Assembly (NCBI GenBank): GCA_020029625.1
Contig: JAIBJP010000016.1
Span: 1-20,547 of the forward strand
Reading direction: 5' to 3'
Length of the DNA stretch: 20,547 bases
Source: Actinomycetota bacterium
Lineage (GTDB): Bacteria > Actinomycetota > Thermoleophilia > Gaiellales > Gaiellaceae
Positions 11,862 through 18,489 of the stretch are shown one piece after another. The notes under the pieces were generated by a model that was not told the DNA's origin, searched no databases, and saw only the letters and a list, made by a program, of their open reading frames with translations. Within the stretch, counting starts at the first letter, position 1; each line of letters opens with the position of its first letter. The translations under genes and the position numbers were made by a program.

Positions 11862-13199
11862 TCAGGCCGGCTGTGGGACTGAGTCGATGATGCCGCGCTC
11901 CGCGAGGAGCTCGGCGAGCGTCGGCTCTCCGAGCTCCTGGAGGCGGTACGTGACGCGGAGCGCCGGCTTGTCGAGCTCGATCACGCGGCGGAGGTCGATC
12001 GGCGTCCCGATGAGCACGAGGTCGGCATCGGAGCGCTCGATCGTCTCCCGCAGCTCCTCCATCTGTTTGCGCCCGTAGCCCATGGCGGGCAGGAGCTCGG
12101 TGAGATGGGGGTACTTGGCGAATGTTTCCTTGATCGATCCGACAGCGAAGGGGCGCGGGTCGACGAGCTCGGCCGCACCGCCTTGCTTGGCGGCGAGAAC
12201 GGCGGCTCCGTAGCTCATCTCGCCGTGCGTCAGCGTCGGCCCGTCCTCGATCGCCAGCACCCGCTTGCCCGCGATCTGGTGTGTGTCCTGCTCCACGACG
12301 AAGGGAGAAGCGGCCCGCACGATCTTCGCCTTGGGGTTCGCGCGTTTGATCGAGTCGAGCACGGCCTCGACTCCCGCGGGGGGTGCGGTGTCGGTCTTGT
12401 TGACGACGCAGACGTCGGCCATGCGCAGGTTCTGCTCGCCTGGGTGGTAGCGAAGCTCGTGCCCCGCCCGGTGCGGGTCAACGACCACGATGTGAAGGTC
12501 GGGGTGGATGAACGGCGTGTCGTTGTTGCCGCCGTCCCAGACGATCACGTCTGCCTCCTGCTCCGCGCGCTCGAGAACGGCTGCGTAGTCGACGCCTGCG
12601 AAGACGATGTTCCCCTCGGCCAGGTGCGGCTCGTACTCCTCGCGCTCCTCGATGGTCACGTCCGCCACGTCCAGGTCCTCGTAGCGCTCGAAGCGCTGGA
12701 CGGCCTGTTTCGTCAGGTCGCCGTAGGGCATGGGATGGCGGAGGACCGCGACTCGCTTCCCGGCGCCGCGGAGCACGGCGGCCACGTGGCGGGTGGTCTG
12801 GCTCTTGCCAGACCCGGTCCGGACCGCGCAGATGGCGACGACCGGTTTCTGGGAGCGAAGCTCGGTCGAGCGCGGGCCGAGCAGGACGTAGTCCGCGCCG
12901 GCCGCGAGCGAGATCGAGCCCACGTGCATGACGTGCTCGTGGGTCACGTCCGAGTAGGCGAAGACGACCTCGTCGACCTCCTCCCGAGCCACGAGGTCGG
13001 CCAGCTCTTCCTCTGCCACGATCGGGATGCCGTCGGGATAGCCGGGCCCCGCCAACTCGGAGGGATATACGCGGCCCTCGATGTCGGGAATCTGCGTCGC
13101 CGTGAACGCGACGACGCGCACGTCGTCTCGCCCTCGGAAGGCGACGTTGAAATTGTGGAAGTCGCGGCCGGCGGCGCCGGCGATGACCACGTGCCTCAC
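11862..13199 (-). CDS. Cyclic 2,3-diphosphoglycerate synthase-family P-loop protein
   Basis: The 445-residue protein resembles cyclic 2,3-diphosphoglycerate synthase (CpgS), known biochemically from thermophilic methanogens, where it makes a thermoprotective solute from 2,3-bisphosphoglycerate and ATP. It has an N-terminal Rossmann-like region (HVVIAGAAGRDFHNFNVAFR), a P-loop RTGSGKSQTT at residues 127-136, a VWDGGNNDTPF segment around 215-225 and a GTPase-like VVNKTD. Bacterial members are common but their product is unproven, and I recall them often near carbamate kinase or OTC genes, as here, which hints at a nitrogen-metabolism role. GTG 13199 overlaps the TGA of the upstream peptidase in GTGA, showing coupling. 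arcC follows on the same strand after a 162-bp regulatory gap. Confidence 0.88.
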   Translation of the reverse strand: MRHVVIAGAAGRDFHNFNVAFRGRDDVRVVAFTATQIPDIEGRVYPSELAGPGYPDGIPIVAEEELADLVAREEVDEVVFAYSDVTHEHVMHVGSISLAAGADYVLLGPRSTELRSQKPVVAICAVRTGSGKSQTTRHVAAVLRGAGKRVAVLRHPMPYGDLTKQAVQRFERYEDLDVADVTIEEREEYEPHLAEGNIVFAGVDYAAVLERAEQEADVIVWDGGNNDTPFIHPDLHIVVVDPHRAGHELRYHPGEQNLRMADVCVVNKTDTAPPAGVEAVLDSIKRANPKAKIVRAASPFVVEQDTHQIAGKRVLAIEDGPTLTHGEMSYGAAVLAAKQGGAAELVDPRPFAVGSIKETFAKYPHLTELLPAMGYGRKQMEELRETIERSDADLVLIGTPIDLRRVIELDKPALRVTYRLQELGEPTLAELLAERGIIDSVPQPA

Positions 13200-14683
13200 G
13201 CTGCGACTGACTCCTCGATCCGCTCTGCGACCGCCGCGAGCTCGAGCTCGGCGCCGGCGACGTCATCGATTAGCTCGTCCGCAGTCGGGCGCTGCCCTTC
13301 GCTCCAGAGCTCCCTTAGGAGCGAGCCCGCCTCCGGGCGCGTGAACCAGGCGCGCCCGAACTCCTCTCGCAGGAATCCGCGGAGGGCCGACTCGAAGGCC
13401 CAGGCGCGTAGATAGCTGGACGAGTAGAAGCCCGGGTCGACGTCCGCGAGGTAGTCGACGTCCGAGACCTCGATCTTGAGAGCGTCGTACATGCGCTCGA
13501 CGTACCGCTGCGGCATAGGGTCGAGGTCGGCGCCCGCATGCAGCTCGAGCTCGTAGAGGAACTTGGCCGCGTAGCGGCGGACGAAGTAGAGGAGTCCCGT
13601 CGCCGCCTCGGAGGCAAACTCGCCGGGCTTGGCGAAGTCGAGCCGGCGCTCGAGCCAGGCCGGGTCGTTCACCACCAGCTCGAGCAGCATCGCCCAGCCC
13701 TCGGTGACCGCGTTGTCGCCGAGGCGCCTCGCTTCCATGGGCAGCTCCGCCGAGGTATGCGCGTAGTGCTCGGTGTGGCCCGCCTCGTGGAAGAGCGCGT
13801 GCCAGTCGTCGGGACCGCCGATCGGCTGGATGACGAGCATGACCCGACCGGGCACCTCGATCGGCGCGCAGAAGGCGCGCGGAGTCTTGGTCGGGCGAGG
13901 CTCGAGATCGAGGTGGACGTTCTCCTGAGCACGGAGGTCTATCCCCAGGCCGGCGAGCGTCGACTCGAGAGCCGGCACCATCTTGGTCGCAGGGAAGCCC
14001 GAGTCCCATTCGGGCGCACGAAAGAGGCGCGGGACGTCCCAGCGCCGGGCCTCCTCGAGCGAGACTCCCACGCGCCGTCGAAAGAGACGATCGAACGCCG
14101 AGACGAACAGGTCTTCGGTGTCGCCCAAAAACCGCTCGCATTGCGCGCCGAGCTCCTCGAGCGGGAAGCCGAAGCGCGAGTAGAGCTCGCGGTAGTTCGC
14201 TGCACCCAGTCGCATGGTCGCTTCGCGGCGCGTCTCGGCGATGGTGACGTGATGCGGATTCAGATGGGTCTCGCTCAGCTCGACGCGCGCCCGGTCGAGG
14301 CGCTCGCGGCGCCCGCGATCGGGCTCGTTCGCGATCGACGGGCGCAGCAGGCGAAAGCCGATTTCCTCGCCGTCCACCTCGGCCGTGAGCGAAGTCTCCA
14401 GGCGCGCGAGCTCCTCGGCCTCCATCCGCGTGAGATCGCCCATGTAGCCCTCGCAGGCGAACCGCCAGAGCTCGATCGCGCCGCGATCACCGAGCTCGGT
14501 CGCCTCGCCCAGGCTGCGGCACGCATCGAGCGTCGCCAGGTCCGCGTAGCGCTCGTAAATCGGCGTGAGCACGAAGTCTTCCTTGAGCCCGGCGAAGTGG
14601 AGGTAGTACTCCTCGTCGAGCGCGGCGATGAACCTGTCGGCCTCCTCCCGGTAGGCGTCCAGAGCTGCCGGGGCAGTGGCCAT
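13196..14683 (-). CDS. M3-like zinc metallopeptidase (gluzincin), 495 aa
   Basis: HEAGH at residues 299-303 (context ALFHEAGHTEHYAHT) and a glutamate at 328 (NAVTEGWAMLLE) form the HExxH...E zinc site of gluzincins, with the 24-residue gap and the all-helical surroundings of the M3 oligopeptidase clan. The length of 495 aa is shorter than classic thimet-type M3 enzymes (~600-680), closer to compact bacterial relatives. No signal peptide is seen, so a cytosolic oligopeptidase is likely. FCAPIEVPGRVMLVIQP before the zinc site is a substrate-binding-like strand. Its ATG is 22 bp from the divergent yjbQ start and both appear to use one symmetric -10 region. Its stop overlaps the start of the next gene. 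The exact MEROPS family is uncertain. Confidence 0.85.
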   Translation of the reverse strand: MATAPAALDAYREEADRFIAALDEEYYLHFAGLKEDFVLTPIYERYADLATLDACRSLGEATELGDRGAIELWRFACEGYMGDLTRMEAEELARLETSLTAEVDGEEIGFRLLRPSIANEPDRGRRERLDRARVELSETHLNPHHVTIAETRREATMRLGAANYRELYSRFGFPLEELGAQCERFLGDTEDLFVSAFDRLFRRRVGVSLEEARRWDVPRLFRAPEWDSGFPATKMVPALESTLAGLGIDLRAQENVHLDLEPRPTKTPRAFCAPIEVPGRVMLVIQPIGGPDDWHALFHEAGHTEHYAHTSAELPMEARRLGDNAVTEGWAMLLELVVNDPAWLERRLDFAKPGEFASEAATGLLYFVRRYAAKFLYELELHAGADLDPMPQRYVERMYDALKIEVSDVDYLADVDPGFYSSSYLRAWAFESALRGFLREEFGRAWFTRPEAGSLLRELWSEGQRPTADELIDDVAGAELELAAVAERIEESVAA

Positions 14684-14691
14684 GTCTGCCG

Positions 14692-14700
14692 TAGGATAAT
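14692..14700. promoter_or_regulatory. Shared bidirectional -10 region TAGGATAAT
   Basis: On the plus strand TAGGAT (14692-14697, or GATAAT 14695-14700) stands 8 (or 5) bases before GTG 14706. On the minus strand TATCCT (14693-14698) stands 9 bases before ATG 14683. The two -10 hexamers overlap by at least 4-5 bp, and only 22 bp separate the two start codons. Confidence 0.55.
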
Positions 14701-14705
14701 CGGCC

Positions 14706-15104
14706 GTGCGGGAGATCGACCTTCAGACCGAGCGCAAAACGCAGCTCGTGAACATCACCGACCAGGTGCGCGAGGCGCTCGGCGTCAACGGCGAAGCCTC
14801 GGCGGCGTTGGTCTACGTCCCGCACACGACGGCCGGCGTTACCATCAACGAGAAGGTCGATCCGGAGCTCGTGGAGGATTTCGAGGCGGCGTTCGAGCGG
14901 ATCGTGGGCGAGGACTGGCGCTGGCACCACGACGATGCCGACGGGCCGAATGCGCCGGCGCATTTCCGCGCCTCGCTCGTCAGTCCGCAGGTTCTGGTCC
15001 CGGTCGAGGACGGCAACCTCGTCCTCGGCATGTATCAGGGGATCTTCTTCTGCGAGTTCGACGGCCCACGCCGTCGCAAGGTGTACGTCTCTACCCTGCG
15101 GTAG
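14706..15104 (+). CDS. YjbQ family protein (UPF0047, secondary thiamine-phosphate synthase-like)
   Basis: This 132-aa protein has the compact beta-barrel fold signature of the YjbQ/UPF0047 family. Characteristic pieces are QLVNITDQVREAL, the segment LVYVPHTTAGVTINEK with its His-Thr-Thr, the paired histidines in WRWHHDDADG, the NAPAHFRASL helix and the glycine turn in LGMYQGIFFCEFDGPRRRKV near the end. E. coli YjbQ has weak thiamine-phosphate synthase activity, but the physiological role is unsettled. GTG 14706 is preceded by a -10 only and no SD, so the message is probably leaderless. It is followed after 4 bases by the RNA methyltransferase, then directly by a phosphoesterase, all on one strand. 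Confidence 0.92.
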   Translation: MREIDLQTERKTQLVNITDQVREALGVNGEASAALVYVPHTTAGVTINEKVDPELVEDFEAAFERIVGEDWRWHHDDADGPNAPAHFRASLVSPQVLVPVEDGNLVLGMYQGIFFCEFDGPRRRKVYVSTLR

Positions 15105-15108
15105 GGAC

Positions 15109-16473
15109 ATGGCCGCGCCTCTCCGGAAAGACCAGGAGCTCGAGCTCACGATCGACTCGCTCGCCTACGGCGGGAACGGCGTCGCGCGCCTGAACGGTTT
15201 CGTGGTCTTCGTTCGCCGCGGACTTCCCGGCGACACGGTCCGGGCGCGCGTCACGAAGGTGAAGCGCAGCCACGCCGAGGCGACAGCGCTCGAGGTCGTC
15301 GAGGCGGGAGCGCCCCGTGTCGACGCGCCCTGCGCCCACTTTCCCGAGTGTGGCGGCTGCCGTTTCCAGGACCTGGCCTACGAGGCGCAGCTCGACGCGA
15401 AGGCGCGCCAGGTAGTCGACGCGCTGGAGCGGATCGGCAAGCTCTCGGACTTCGAGACGGAACCCGCGGTTCCGGCCGAATCCCTCTTCCATTACCGGAA
15501 CAAGCTCGAGTACTCGTTCACGCAGACGCCCGAGGGAGTGGGGCTCGGCTTCCACAAAGCGGGCCGCTGGGACGAGGTCCTGAACGTCGAGCGCTGCTGG
15601 CTCACCACTGACCTCGGCAACTCGATCCGCAACAGAGTCCGCGCCTGGGCGAACGAGGAGGGGTTCGCCGCGTTCGACCAGGAGACGCACGAGGGCTATC
15701 TACGCCATCTGGTCGTTCGCGAGGGACGGAACACGAACCAGGCGCTCGTCGTCCTCGTGACGGCCCCGGGGGCCCTCCCGGAGGAGCGCTTCGTCGCCGC
15801 CGTGCAAACCTTCCCCGAGGTTCGGTCGGTGCACTGGGCCGTGAACGACACTCCGGCCGAGGTTACGAACCTGCCCACGAAGCTCCTCTGGGGAGAGGAG
15901 GCGATCGAGGAGGCGATTCTCGGCCTGCGCTTCCGCGTCCGCCCGAACGCCTTCATGCAGACCAACACGGCGATGTGCGAGCAGCTGTACCGGCTGGCGG
16001 GCGAGTATGCAGCGCTCACGGGGGAGGAGACCGTCTACGACCTCTACTGCGGCACCGGAACGATCGGCCTCTCGCTCGCTCGAGCCGCCCTTACGGTGTG
16101 GGGCATCGACTCCTCGGAGGAGTCGATCGCCTGCGCGGTCGAGAACGCGGAGTTGAACGGGGTCACGAACGCCGCGTTCTTCGCGGGCGAGGTCGGGGCC
16201 GACGTGGACGAGCTGCGGGACCGCGCCGGGCCGCCTGACGTCGTCGTCGTCGACCCGCCGCGATCCGGACTGGCGGGCAAGTCCCTCAAGCGGGTCGCCG
16301 CGCTCGAGGCCCTCCGGCTCGTGTACGTCTCCTGCAACCCGACGACTCTGGCCGGCAATGCAAAAGAGCTGGTGGGCGACTTCGGGTACCGGCTCGAGCG
16401 GGTCCGCCCGCTGGACATGTTCCCGCACACACCGCACGTCGAGTCCGTCGCGCTGTTCACCCGAGGTCAATAG
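15109..16473 (+). CDS. TRAM-domain, Fe-S, SAM-dependent RNA m5U methyltransferase (RlmD/RumA/TrmA family)
   Basis: The enzyme methylates C5 of a specific uridine in rRNA or tRNA. Domains in order: TRAM RNA-binding domain (about residues 8-66); a four-Cys iron-sulfur site with Cys75, Cys81, Cys84 (CAHFPECGGC) and Cys163 (NVERCWL); and a Rossmann methyltransferase domain with VYDLYCGTGTIGLSLA (309-324), VVDPPRSG (380-387) and catalytic Cys409 in VYVSCNPTTLA. The C-terminus has the usual RVRPLDMFPHTPHVESVALF. The length of 454 aa is normal. ATG 15109 is used because the TRAM domain begins just after it and yjbQ ends 4 bases before. The exact target uridine cannot be read from sequence. The next gene begins immediately after its stop. 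Confidence 0.95.
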   Translation: MAAPLRKDQELELTIDSLAYGGNGVARLNGFVVFVRRGLPGDTVRARVTKVKRSHAEATALEVVEAGAPRVDAPCAHFPECGGCRFQDLAYEAQLDAKARQVVDALERIGKLSDFETEPAVPAESLFHYRNKLEYSFTQTPEGVGLGFHKAGRWDEVLNVERCWLTTDLGNSIRNRVRAWANEEGFAAFDQETHEGYLRHLVVREGRNTNQALVVLVTAPGALPEERFVAAVQTFPEVRSVHWAVNDTPAEVTNLPTKLLWGEEAIEEAILGLRFRVRPNAFMQTNTAMCEQLYRLAGEYAALTGEETVYDLYCGTGTIGLSLARAALTVWGIDSSEESIACAVENAELNGVTNAAFFAGEVGADVDELRDRAGPPDVVVVDPPRSGLAGKSLKRVAALEALRLVYVSCNPTTLAGNAKELVGDFGYRLERVRPLDMFPHTPHVESVALFTRGQ

Positions 16474-17208
16474 ATGCGAGTCGCGGCGCTCTACGACGTC
16501 CACGGAAACCTGCCCGCGCTGGAAGCGGCGCTCGCGGACGTGGACGAGGAGCGGGTCGATCTCCTCTTGTGTGGCGGAGATCTCCTCCTCGGACCGCAGC
16601 CCTCGGAATGCCTGGAGGAGCTGAGAGGACGCGACGCAACGTTCATCCGGGGAAATTGCGATCGGGACGTGGCGAGCGGCGCAGGAAGCGGTGATCCCTG
16701 GGGCGACCGAATCAGATGGACGAAAAGCCGGCTGAGCGACGACGAACTCGAGTTCGTTCGCGGCTGGCCGGAACTCTTCAGCGCGGAGATCGACGGTCTC
16801 GGCCAAGTCCTCTTTTGCCACGGCTCGCCGCGGAGCGACGAGGAGATCATCACGGCGATCACCCCGCCCAAGCGGCTCGATCCCATGCTGGACGGCGTGC
16901 GTGAGCGCGTCGTCGTTTGCGGGCACACCCACGTCCAGTTCGACCGGAAGGTCGGCGACCGCCGGCTGATCAATGCGGGCAGCGTGGGCTTGCCGTACGA
17001 GGGCGAGGCGGGAATTGCCTGCTGGGCGCTCCTAGGGCCGGAGGTCGAGCTTCGCAGCGCGCACTACGACGTCGGCCTCGCAGTGGATGCGTTGCGCGCG
17101 AGCGGCTACCCGGACGACGACGGCGCCGTCCGAGGGTTCCTGCTCGAGCCCAGCACGGCCGACGAGGCGACCGCTCACTTCGAGGCTCTCAGCGACCCGT
17201 CCTTGTAG
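16474..17208 (+). CDS. Metallophosphoesterase of the YfcE/MJ0936 type
   Basis: Calcineurin-like phosphoesterases of this group use two metal ions to hydrolyse phosphodiesters or phosphomonoesters. Metal-binding motifs appear in order: DVHGN (Asp8, His10), CGGD (Asp36), GNCD (61-63, with Asn61), FCHGSP near 113 and CGHTHVQF near 150, followed by INAGSVGLP. The length of 244 aa fits the family. The substrate is unknown. ATG 16474 directly follows the methyltransferase TAG with no gap, so translation is coupled. The 3' end overlaps the convergent presenilin-like gene by 34 bp, so transcripts from both strands meet here. Confidence 0.93.
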   Translation: MRVAALYDVHGNLPALEAALADVDEERVDLLLCGGDLLLGPQPSECLEELRGRDATFIRGNCDRDVASGAGSGDPWGDRIRWTKSRLSDDELEFVRGWPELFSAEIDGLGQVLFCHGSPRSDEEIITAITPPKRLDPMLDGVRERVVVCGHTHVQFDRKVGDRRLINAGSVGLPYEGEAGIACWALLGPEVELRSAHYDVGLAVDALRASGYPDDDGAVRGFLLEPSTADEATAHFEALSDPSL

Positions 17209-17891
17209 GCGCGCCAGATCAGGTCCGCGTTCACGAGCACGAAGGCGGCGGAGAGCAGCGGCAAGGCCGGGAGCCCGGACACGTCGAAGCCGACCGCGAG
17301 CGCCAGCGTCAGCCCGAAGGACAGGGCCATCGCCAGCCACGTCCAGCCCACGCGGAGGCCGAAGCGAGCCGCCGCGGCGAGGAAGAGCGAGAAGAAGAGG
17401 AAGTCGGGCAGGCCCAGCTGTGCCGAGGAATGCTGGCCCGGAAGCGGGAACGCCACGCTGAGCGCGCTGAAAACCTGCGGCTGGTTCTCAACGATCTCCT
17501 TGGTGGGCCCGCGCGCGACCGAGAAGGCGTCGACGGGGACTATGAGCAGGGCGACGAGCAGCACCCAGGAAAGCGCCTCGAAGAAGCCCAGGAACCACCA
17601 GCCCACCGCAGCGACGGCAGCGATCTTCACGAAATTGGCCGCGATGTCGAATCCCGCCCACTCGAGGATTACCGCCAGGAGGACGAGCGAGACCGCGGCG
17701 ACGGCGAGCTCTCGCGGATTCGTCTCCCTCAGGGGCAGCGCGAGCCAGACCAGCGAGAGGGTCAACGGCATGAGCCCGAGGCCGAGAAAGGCGACGTCGC
17801 CCCACTGCGGCAGCCCGGGAAGGTCCTCCGAGACTCCGTAGTAGACGCCGAGGGCCGCTAAGACAGCTAGTACGGCGGCAGCTCGGACCAC
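17175..17891 (-). CDS. Presenilin/signal-peptide-peptidase-like intramembrane aspartyl protease (GxGD superfamily) with GLPD variant
   Basis: The 238-aa protein is almost entirely membrane helices, about eight. Three landmarks of presenilin appear in the right order. First, a membrane Asp121 followed by a loop: VDAFSVARGPTKEIVE, matching presenilin's D-x-x-A/S-V-x-x-x-[KR]-G-P-x-[KR]-x-[LI]-V-E. Second, GLPDFLFFSLFLAAA (Asp163), matching GLGDFxFYSxLxxxA with Pro for the second Gly. Third, LPALPL (207-212), the PAL motif that lines the active site. Presenilin and SPP have nine helices and archaeal homologues are similar; here the first catalytic Asp is in helix five or so, so one N-terminal helix seems absent. 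GTG 17891 is the best start, inside the last 25 bases of the upstream UDG-like gene. Cleavage activity is inferred. Confidence 0.75.
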   Translation of the reverse strand: MVRAAAVLAVLAALGVYYGVSEDLPGLPQWGDVAFLGLGLMPLTLSLVWLALPLRETNPRELAVAAVSLVLLAVILEWAGFDIAANFVKIAAVAAVGWWFLGFFEALSWVLLVALLIVPVDAFSVARGPTKEIVENQPQVFSALSVAFPLPGQHSSAQLGLPDFLFFSLFLAAAARFGLRVGWTWLAMALSFGLTLALAVGFDVSGLPALPLLSAAFVLVNADLIWRAYKDGSLRASK

Positions 17892-18451
17892 CAGGGCCCG
17901 ATCGCCTTGAAAGCGTCCCAGAACGCCCTCTTCTTCGGAGGCTCGTCCAGCGAAGCGTCGACGTCGGGGCAGACCAGCGCGTCGATCGTCGGCGTGAACC
18001 GCTGGATCGTGCCCGGCTCGTTCGTCACCTCGGCTGCCAGGGGGAAGCGGACTGCGTTCAGGCACGCCAGGGCATCTTCCCCCATCGAGACAATGAGCTT
18101 CGGCTGCACGATATGGAGCTCGCGGGAGAGCCACGCGTGGGCCTGCTCCTCGTCGGCGCCCGCGAACTTGATGCAGTTCGTCCCGTAGATCGCCGTCGGG
18201 TCCACGTGCAGGCGCTGGAGCGACTTGAGGATCGCCTGGCCAGTGCGACCGAAGAACGCGACGCCCTCGTGCTGCTCCGCGTCTTGAGGGCCGTACTTGA
18301 GGAGGAAGATGTCGGCGAGCGGGTGGCCCGAGCCGACCACGGGCGCCTGCTCCTCGCCGGCCGCCTGCGCGATCTCACGGCCGAGCTCGTTGATCTCGGC
18401 GATCGCCTTCTTCAGGTAGCGCTCTGAGATGTCGTCGACGGGCACGGTCAA
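17867..18451 (-). CDS. Uracil-DNA-glycosylase superfamily protein with altered motifs
   Basis: The 194-aa protein follows the layout of family 4/5 uracil-DNA glycosylases: a loop with glycine-rich end (EGVAFFGRTGQAILKSL, cf. GxPFVGxAGxLL), TNCIKF in place of TNVVKC, a long helix, then QPKLIVSMGEDALACL (cf. P.xIvpLGxxAa..l). However motif A lacks the usual GEAPG, reading LLKYGPQDAEQ instead. The HPS/HPxxLL motif is replaced around CPDVDASLDEPPKKRAFW, and the four Fe-S cysteines are absent. It may be an inactive or re-tasked member. TTG 18451 is chosen because GGGAGG lies 7 bases upstream. It sits between a glycosyltransferase-PHP gene and the presenilin-like gene, overlapping the latter. Confidence 0.65.
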   Translation of the reverse strand: MTVPVDDISERYLKKAIAEINELGREIAQAAGEEQAPVVGSGHPLADIFLLKYGPQDAEQHEGVAFFGRTGQAILKSLQRLHVDPTAIYGTNCIKFAGADEEQAHAWLSRELHIVQPKLIVSMGEDALACLNAVRFPLAAEVTNEPGTIQRFTPTIDALVCPDVDASLDEPPKKRAFWDAFKAIGPWWSELPPY

Positions 18452-18452
18452 G

Positions 18453-18480
18453 GGGCGCCCTCCCTATTCGGGACGCGCCC
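18453..18480 (-). terminator. Hairpin between the GT-PHP and UDG-like genes that buries the next SD
   Basis: GGGCG (18453-18457) pairs with CGCCC (18476-18480), and TCCC (18461-18464) pairs with GGGA (18470-18473) around a 5-base loop. On the minus-strand mRNA the inner stem contains most of the GGGAGG ribosome-binding site of the UDG-like gene. It could act as a partial terminator or a translation brake. Confidence 0.35.
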
Positions 18481-18489
18481 GGTCTCTTC

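Noticed and set aside
12105..15193. Long plus-strand ORFs (12105-13415 and 13538-15193) opposite the CpgS-like and M3-like genes
   Set aside because: Same antisense artefact. The second also runs out of frame into yjbQ. The minus-strand proteins show a P-loop and an HEAGH zinc site.
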